Shown here: positions 58,920-64,000 of the stretch, piece by piece
How the letters are laid out: every line of letters begins with the position of its first letter
How positions within the stretch are numbered: the stretch's first letter is position 1
NCBI RefSeq assembly: GCF_027270315.1
Contig: NZ_CP114413.1
Coordinates: 4,402,001-4,466,000, forward strand
Reading direction: 5' to 3'
Origin: Streptomyces cinnabarinus
Lineage (GTDB): Bacteria > Actinomycetota > Actinomycetes > Streptomycetales > Streptomycetaceae
Length of the DNA: 64,000 bases
Program-made: the position numbers and the translations under genes
Notes under the pieces: model-generated
What the model saw: the letters and a program-made list of their open reading frames with translations, nothing else
The model's database searches: none
What the model was told of the DNA's origin: nothing

Positions 58920-58950
58920 GTCAGATGCTCTATCCGTTAAGCTACGAGTG
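58878..58950 (-). tRNA. tRNA-Arg(ACG), AICE integration site
   Basis: A complete 73-nt cloverleaf on the minus strand: acceptor GCACTCG/CGAGTGC, anticodon stem TCTGA/TCAGA with loop CTACGGA (anticodon ACG), T-loop TTCGAAT. Its A34 is the substrate of TadA, also in this window. The gene is restored by the element's own att sequence. Confidence 0.96.
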
Positions 58951-59084
58951 CTTGTTCTGTTTTCCCGCCGGTCCCGGTCCTTTCGGCCCGCTCGCGGCGA
59001 CAGGAAGAACATTACATGACTGCCGCCGCCATGTGAAATCCGTTAAGCGCACCCCTTGTGAGCTGCGGAAACGTGCGAGAAGGG

Positions 59085-60251
59085 CTACTTCGGGAGCACG
59101 ATCGCGTGGTGGCCCGAGACGTCCAGGGCCGGGGCGGGAAGCGGGATCCGTATCGGCCGGGCGGCGTGCTTGCCGAGGGTCGTGCCGGAGCCCCAGGCCC
59201 ACAACCCGCCCTCGGTGTCGATGGCGTACCCCGTGAGCCCGGAGGCGGAGACGCGGCGGATCTCGGGCAGCCCGGTGACCCGGACCGGCGTCGCGGACGC
59301 GTGGTCCGAGGTGTCGCCGTCGCCCAACGCACCGCTCGCACCCCGGCCCCACGCCCAGACCGCGCCGCCCCGGTCCAGGGCGTACGCCACGTCCGAGCCG
59401 CCCGCCACCTGCACGATGTTCTTCAAGGCAGCTACGTGCACCGGGCGTGCGGACTGTCCGCCCGTCGGCTCGACCGCCAGCAGGCCGTGCACGTTGTTCC
59501 CCCACGCGCACACCTTCCCGTCCGCCTTCACCGTCACCACGGCCTCGCCCGCCGCGGCCACGTCGACGACGCCCCCGACGTCGGGGACCGCCCCGATCCG
59601 GGTGCCGTCCCGGTCGCCCAGTACGTCGGTGAGGTTGATCCCCCAGCCGAGGACCCGTCCGTCCGAGCGCAGCGCGAAGGCGTTGAGGAGGTTCGGTCCC
59701 ATCGCGACCACGTCCTCGGCGCCGGACACCCGCTCGGGGACGGCCACCCCGTCGTACCCCTCCCGCTTCCCTCCCTTGACCAGGAACCTGTCCGAACCCC
59801 AGGCCGACACGGTGCCGTCCCGCAGGACGACGTAGAACGTCGGTCCGCTGCTGTACACCGCGTGCGCCGGACCGATCCCCGTGACCTGCCTCGGCTCGGC
59901 CTCGTGGACCCGCTCCTGGGAGCCGTGGCCGAGGGAGCCGCCGACATTGGTGCCGTAGGACCACACGGTGCCGTCGGCGCGTACGGCCACGGTGGTGTGG
60001 CCGCTGTCCGCGATCGAGACGACATCGGTCAGGCCGGGTACCGGGCCTTCCCGGAAGCCGGCCGGAGCGTCGGCGGGCGCGTCCCACGCCCATGCGGTGC
60101 CCGCCGGCAGCTCCCGCTGCGTCGGCCGCGCGGAGGGTCCCTCGGGGCACCCCGGCGCGGCCATCACCGCGCGGTCCGCCTTGCTGCACCCGGCCAGCGT
60201 GAGCGCTGCGGCACCGGCGACCAGCACGCGCAGCCAGGACTTCGCAGTCAT
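59085..60251 (-). CDS. RCC1-repeat lipoprotein
   Basis: A 388-residue secreted lipoprotein. Signal peptide with lipobox LTLAGC (Cys22). About six to seven RCC1-like beta-propeller repeats follow (VRADGTVWSYGTNVGGSLGHG, VKADGKVCAWGNNVHGLL, LDRGGAVWAWGRGASGALGD). Probably a cell-surface propeller that binds protein or ligand; function unknown. Confidence 0.9.
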   Translation of the reverse strand: MTAKSWLRVLVAGAAALTLAGCSKADRAVMAAPGCPEGPSARPTQRELPAGTAWAWDAPADAPAGFREGPVPGLTDVVSIADSGHTTVAVRADGTVWSYGTNVGGSLGHGSQERVHEAEPRQVTGIGPAHAVYSSGPTFYVVLRDGTVSAWGSDRFLVKGGKREGYDGVAVPERVSGAEDVVAMGPNLLNAFALRSDGRVLGWGINLTDVLGDRDGTRIGAVPDVGGVVDVAAAGEAVVTVKADGKVCAWGNNVHGLLAVEPTGGQSARPVHVAALKNIVQVAGGSDVAYALDRGGAVWAWGRGASGALGDGDTSDHASATPVRVTGLPEIRRVSASGLTGYAIDTEGGLWAWGSGTTLGKHAARPIRIPLPAPALDVSGHHAIVLPK

Positions 60252-60368
60252 ACGACACCCCCGTCGAAGAGAACCCGTCGTACACCTTGGCGTCGCCGCG
60301 TCCGACCGGGAAGAGGGGGTCTGCTCAGAGCCGCTGAGTACGTGTGCTCAGGTGCTCCGGAAACGACT

Positions 60369-60402
60369 CAGGGAGCCCAGCTGACATCAGCTGAACTCCC
60401 TG
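60369..60402 (-). terminator. Hairpin after tRNA-Ser(GCT)
   Basis: Arms CAGGGAG / CTCCCTG with an inner CAGCTGA / TCAGCTG pairing, 7 bp past the tRNA 3' end on the minus strand; GAGTCGTTT follows. Confidence 0.7.
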
Positions 60403-60408
60403 ATCGGA

Positions 60409-60502
60409 TGGCGGAGGCGGAGGGATTTGAACCCTCGATGGGCTTTAAGGCCCAAACCGCATTAGCAGTGCGGCGCCATAGACCGGACTAGGCGACGCCT
60501 CC
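60409..60502 (-). tRNA. tRNA-Ser(GCT)
   Basis: A class II tRNA: acceptor GGAGGCG/CGCCTCC, anticodon loop CTGCTAA (anticodon GCT), a long variable arm, T-loop TTCAAAT and an encoded CCA. Confidence 0.96.
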
Positions 60503-60671
60503 AGCACAGCCGCTCGCGCGAGCGCGAGTGGTGCGTGCCGATGATGACACAGTCGAGCGCGGTGTCACCAATCGCCCCCTACGGTACTAGGCAGCCGGGG
60601 TGCGGGGCAAAGCCCTTGCCGCTGGTGGGGCGGGCCCGCAACGTCCCCGTACGCGGGGCGTTAGTCAGGTC

Positions 60672-61148
60672 ATGTCGAAGGTCATCTCGGACGTCATGTC
60701 GAACGTCATGTCGCGGGGCCCCCGCACCCGCCCCCTGCGCCGTCTCCTCCTCGTCGTCGGTGTTACGGCCGGATCGGTCGCCGCCGTCCTTCCCGGCGCC
60801 GCCCGGGGTGGCGACCACCTCACCGTCACCGTCCGCGGCGCCGGGGGCGGGATGGACGGGCGGTACGAGCTGTACTGCCACCCCGGCGGCGGCGACCACC
60901 CCGATGCCGCCGGGGCCTGCGCCGCCCTGGACCGCGGGGCCCGCTGGGGCAAGGACGCCTTCGCGCCCGTACCGGACGGCAGTGTCTGCACCATGCAGTA
61001 CGGCGGTCCCGCCACCGCGTATGTCACCGGGACCTGGGCCGGGCGGCCCGTGGACGCGCGGTTCGACCGGGGTGACGGGTGCGAGATCGCCCGGTGGGAC
61101 CGGCTCGTGCCCGTACTGCCCGATCTGCGGCCCGAGGGCCGGAGCTGA
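60672..61148 (+). CDS. Subtilisin-inhibitor-like (SSI family) secreted protein
   Basis: A 158-residue secreted protein. A basic stretch and hydrophobic core (RGPRTRPLRRLLLVVGVTAG) end near PGAARGG. The SSI-like domain has ELYCHPGGGDHPDAAGACAA, the reactive-loop region GSVCTMQYGGPATAYVTGTW and the last Cys in DRGDGCEIARW, giving four Cys for two disulfides. The reactive loop differs from the classical CPMVYDPV. The start is uncertain: in-frame ATGs at 60672, 60696 and 60708 come from a small repeat (GTCATGTCG). Confidence 0.85.
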   Translation: MSKVISDVMSNVMSRGPRTRPLRRLLLVVGVTAGSVAAVLPGAARGGDHLTVTVRGAGGGMDGRYELYCHPGGGDHPDAAGACAALDRGARWGKDAFAPVPDGSVCTMQYGGPATAYVTGTWAGRPVDARFDRGDGCEIARWDRLVPVLPDLRPEGRS

Positions 61149-61369
61149 GTCGACGGCTCCGTAAAAGTCCCGCGAAGGTATGGCGAAGCGAACCGACGGT
61201 GGACGGACACGGTCATACGTTCTGGGTCACTTCGTCGTGCGACCTCCCTCTCATCCGGCGTCGCCGTCACAACCCCAGCCCTTAGACTCCCTCGCGTGAC
61301 ACGTCGCGGGCCGGTTGGCAAGATGGCCCGAGCGGTCGGCAAGGTGCGGTAACAGGAGGGAAGCGTCTC

Positions 61370-64000
61370 GTGAGCAGCAGGCCATCCCGAGGCGCTGCTC
61401 GCCTCGCAGCCATACTGGACGCGCTCCCCGATGCGTTGGTGCTGGTCAACGCCAATGGGACCGTCGTCAACGCCAACACCATCGCGCTGGAGGCCTTCGA
61501 GGCACCCGGGACCGCCCTGGTGGGGCGCGGGCTGCTCGATCTGCTGCCGCAGTTCGACTCCAAGCTGATCCCGGGATCCATGCGGCGTCCCGACCACATG
61601 GACCCGGCCGGGCGGACCAAGCCGACCCGGATGATGGCGCGGCGGACCGACGGCAGCGAGTTCCCGGTCGAGGTCACCTCCGCGAATCTGGAGAACGGCC
61701 AGCAGGCCTACGACGGTTACGGCTACACCAGCGACGAGCTGCTGATGCTCGTCGTGCGCGACCTCTCCGGGACCATCGACACCGAGGCCGAGCTGGCCCG
61801 TTCGCAGCGGCAGACCGAGATGATCCTGCGGGCCGCCTCCGAGGGCGTCGTGGGCACGGACACGGACGGCAGGATCGTCCTCGTCAACCCGGCCGCCGCT
61901 CAGATACTGGGCTACCGGGCCAGCGATCTCGGCGGGCGCGAGCTGCACGACCTCGTCCTGCACTCCCGACCCGACGGGACGCCTTTCCCGTACGAGGAGT
62001 CCCCGCTCGCCGACACCCTGCGCTCCGGGCGCAAGCACCGGGTGCGCGGGCAGGTGCTGTTCGCCAAGAGCGGCGAGCAGGTGCCGGTCGACCTGACCAC
62101 CGCGCCGGTGCGCGACGGCGACCAGCTCGTCGGCGCCGTGATGACCTTCACCGACCGGCGGCCCTACGACTCCCTCGTCGAGGAGAAGGCCTCCTCCGAC
62201 AAGCGGCACGAGGACGATCTGGAGCGGCTCTCCGAGGAGCACGCCTCCGAGCTGACCGCGCTGCGCCAGAAGCATGTGGGCGAGGTCGAGGAGCTCCAGG
62301 AGCGGCACGCGGAGGAACTCGCCGCGAACGAGGAGCGGTACGCCGCGCTCGGCGAGCGGGAGAAGGACCGGTTCGAGGCCCTCGCCGGGCGCCATGAGCA
62401 GCTCCTCACCCTGCTCGGGACGTCCCTGCGCGGGCCCCTGGACGAACTGCGCCGTGAGCTCGCCGCGCTGGCCGCGGACGACGCCGGCCAGCTGTGGCCC
62501 GAGGCCAACCAGGTGCTGCACCACCTCTCGGCCGGCTACTCCCGGATCACCACCCTCATCGACAACGTCCTCGGCTACCAGCGGCTGGACACGGGCGGCG
62601 AGCAGATCACCCGGACCAAGGTGATGCTGGACGCGGTCGTCGCGGCCGGTGTCGACGGGGCCGTCGAGCTGATCGGCCCCGGCCGGGTGCAGTTCGCCGT
62701 GCACGCGCCGCCCATCGAGGCCGAGGTCGACACCCGGCTGCTGGCGACCGCGCTGGCGCATCTGGTCGCCGATGTCGCGGGCGTCGACGCCACCGGCAAC
62801 ACGCCCGTCTCGGCGGGCGGCTACCTGGACAACACGGTCGTCGTGGCGGCGGCGCAGCGCGGCGAGGTCGTGCGCATCGAGGTGCGCGGGCCGTACGCCG
62901 GGGGAGACCCGGTGCACGAGCCGATCGTGCGCGGGATCGTGCGCGCCCACGGCGGTGTGCTCCAGACGCACGAGGTGCCGGGGATGAGCGGCAGCGCGTT
63001 CGTGCTGGAGGTGCCGATCGGCGGTGGCGCCGGGACGGTTCCGGCCGCCGAGATCGCCGTGCTCGCGGACGAGGCACCGGCCGCCGAACAGCCGGCCACC
63101 GGTGGCGGCGGGCGGCGGCGGGCCCGGCGGTCCTCCGTGGACGCCTTCCTGGAGAGCGAGGTCGCCGGGCAGTCCGGCGACGGCGAGAGCGAGTCCGCGC
63201 CCACCGGGCGGCGCAGGCGGCGCGCGGCGGAGACCGCGGAGACCAAGGAGACCGCCGCACCGGTTCCGGCCCAGGCCCAGGCTCCGTCCTCGGCTCCGGC
63301 CTCGGCTCCGGCCGAGCTGCCGAGCGGGACCGGGCGGCGGCGCGGGCGTCCGGCGGAGGTCGCCGGCGCGGAGGTCGCCGGCGCGGAGGTCGCCGGCGCG
63401 GAGGTCGCCGTGGCGAACCCGGGGGCCGAGATCGCGCTGGCGAACGCCGGTGACGGGGTGGCCGAGGGTGCCGTCGTCATGGCCGCCGAGCATGCCGCGG
63501 GCACCGCGGCCGTGGGGACCGGTCTGGGCGGCACCGTGCCGCCGCAGGGCGTCCCGGGGCCGGGCGGGCGGCGGGCCCGACGGGACTCCGGCGAGCAGCA
63601 CGCGCTGCCTCCGGCGCTGCCCGCGGCCGGGGCGTCCGGGCCGGTTCCGGCTCAGCCGACGCCGGGCACGGGCTCGGGCCAGGACGAGGACGGTCAGCCG
63701 ACCGGGCGGCGGCGCCGCGCGCTGGCGGCCGCCAATGAGCGGGCGGCCGCGCAGGAGGCGGGTCCGCGTACGGTGTTCGCGCTGCCGCCGGCCAAGGCGG
63801 ACCGGGCGGACGTGCAGGCTCCGGTGGCGATGAGCGCGGTGCCCGCACAGGTGCCCGCCCAGCTTCCGGCCCCCGCCGCGGACGGTCCCGTCGCCGACGA
63901 CGGGCGGCACGACGCCGTACCGCACGACCACTCCGAGGACCACACGCCGCCGCAGCCGCATCCGACGAGCGCGCCGACCGGGCGTCGGCGGCGGGCCGTC
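61370..64000 (+). CDS. PAS-domain histidine-kinase-like protein, 5' part
   Basis: At least 877 residues; it runs off the right end. Two PAS domains (about 10-120 and 145-255, TDTDGRIVLVNPAAAQILGY) are followed by a coiled coil (265-335), a DHp-like helix region (LLTLLGTSLRGPLDELRREL) without an obvious His, and an ATPase-like domain lacking a clear N-box. From about 550 it is a Pro/Ala/Arg-rich disordered tail with at least six TGRRRRA-like motifs and a four-fold EVAGA repeat. GTG start after GGAGGG. Kinase activity is doubtful. Confidence 0.8.
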   Translation, partial: MSSRPSRGAARLAAILDALPDALVLVNANGTVVNANTIALEAFEAPGTALVGRGLLDLLPQFDSKLIPGSMRRPDHMDPAGRTKPTRMMARRTDGSEFPVEVTSANLENGQQAYDGYGYTSDELLMLVVRDLSGTIDTEAELARSQRQTEMILRAASEGVVGTDTDGRIVLVNPAAAQILGYRASDLGGRELHDLVLHSRPDGTPFPYEESPLADTLRSGRKHRVRGQVLFAKSGEQVPVDLTTAPVRDGDQLVGAVMTFTDRRPYDSLVEEKASSDKRHEDDLERLSEEHASELTALRQKHVGEVEELQERHAEELAANEERYAALGEREKDRFEALAGRHEQLLTLLGTSLRGPLDELRRELAALAADDAGQLWPEANQVLHHLSAGYSRITTLIDNVLGYQRLDTGGEQITRTKVMLDAVVAAGVDGAVELIGPGRVQFAVHAPPIEAEVDTRLLATALAHLVADVAGVDATGNTPVSAGGYLDNTVVVAAAQRGEVVRIEVRGPYAGGDPVHEPIVRGIVRAHGGVLQTHEVPGMSGSAFVLEVPIGGGAGTVPAAEIAVLADEAPAAEQPATGGGGRRRARRSSVDAFLESEVAGQSGDGESESAPTGRRRRRAAETAETKETAAPVPAQAQAPSSAPASAPAELPSGTGRRRGRPAEVAGAEVAGAEVAGAEVAVANPGAEIALANAGDGVAEGAVVMAAEHAAGTAAVGTGLGGTVPPQGVPGPGGRRARRDSGEQHALPPALPAAGASGPVPAQPTPGTGSGQDEDGQPTGRRRRALAAANERAAAQEAGPRTVFALPPAKADRADVQAPVAMSAVPAQVPAQLPAPAADGPVADDGRHDAVPHDHSEDHTPPQPHPTSAPTGRRRRAV
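63356..63415 (+). repeat. Tandem 15-bp repeat in the PAS protein
   Basis: Three exact and one variant copy of GAGGTCGCCGGCGCG, coding EVAGA four times in the disordered tail. The copy number may vary between strains. Confidence 0.85.

Noticed and set aside
60665..63961. Very long open frame on the minus strand opposite the SSI-like and PAS genes
   Set aside because: It is a high-GC shadow of the plus-strand genes, with low-complexity Arg/Gly/His-rich translation and no domain; the plus-strand frames have clear families and ribosome sites.
1..64000. Secondary-metabolite gene cluster or phage-defence island
   Set aside because: No PKS, NRPS, terpene synthase or RiPP maturase and no recognised defence genes were found; the accessory content is the AICE and scattered regulators and transporters.

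Overview
This is chromosomal DNA from a Streptomyces species. Evidence: very high GC, GTG starts, Streptomyces-type sigma factors, a subtilisin-inhibitor-like protein, a DmdR/IdeR-type iron box, Streptomyces intergenic repeats, and the gene neighbourhood purC - purD - dnaX - ffs - upp - tadA - sigF/sigN. Most of the window is conserved core chromosome. The main accessory block is an 11.1 kb integrative element in a tRNA-Arg gene.

Left part (1-13.1 kb): the end of an ABC drug-exporter operon (ATPase, permease) followed by a NarL-type two-component pair, then tRNA-Gly. On the minus strand follow purC, an N,N-dimethylformamidase-like protein, a large membrane protein resembling a dead M48 peptidase, purD, dnaX and the small SRP RNA. 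tRNA-Ser(GGA) and an aldo/keto reductase follow on the plus strand. Copper locus (13.0-15.5 kb): a CsoR-like operator, a His-rich DUF4396 membrane protein and a convergent CopC-CopD fusion. A decayed SDR gene lies next to it.

Iron locus (15.8-19.7 kb): a minus-strand operon of an Ntn-hydrolase (penicillin acylase family), a siderophore-type N-acetyltransferase and a cupin diverges from a siderophore-interacting reductase. A 19-bp iron box sits between them. From 19.7 to 27.7 kb are housekeeping and conserved small genes: an HhH-GPD protein, an HdeD-like protein, two tiny proteins, a HerA-like ATPase, a LytR_C protein, upp, tadA with its partner, tRNA-Ser(CGA) and a Dabb protein. Two paralogous SigB/SigF-type sigma factors follow (27.9-29.9 kb).

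Transport and regulation (30-47.7 kb): a MarR-controlled MFS pump with three carboxypeptidase-regulatory-like repeats, and a YceI protein sharing that domain; a TetR/MFS pair with a 38-bp palindrome abutting the pump's start codon; and a four-gene operon of response regulator, histidine kinase, GT2-GtrA glycosyltransferase and GT39 membrane glycosyltransferase. MarR and HxlR regulators, an NmrA-like protein and a GtrA protein follow.

Integrative element (47753-58919): an actinomycete integrative and conjugative element (AICE) bounded by a 44-bp direct repeat of the 3' part of tRNA-Arg(ACG). It carries a GNAT protein, a GntR regulator, a Cys-rich peptide, a tRNA-like minihelix, DUF6284 and DUF6303 proteins, a DUF2637/Spd protein, a zinc protein, a small membrane protein, a TraB-type DNA translocase, a primase-polymerase and an ATPase. 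An array of 8-bp repeats (TGCGTCAT), an excisionase and a tyrosine integrase complete it. No relaxase is seen, as expected for double-stranded transfer by TraB.

Right end (59-64 kb): an RCC1-repeat lipoprotein, tRNA-Ser(GCT), an SSI-like inhibitor, and a large PAS-containing histidine-kinase-like protein that runs off the window.
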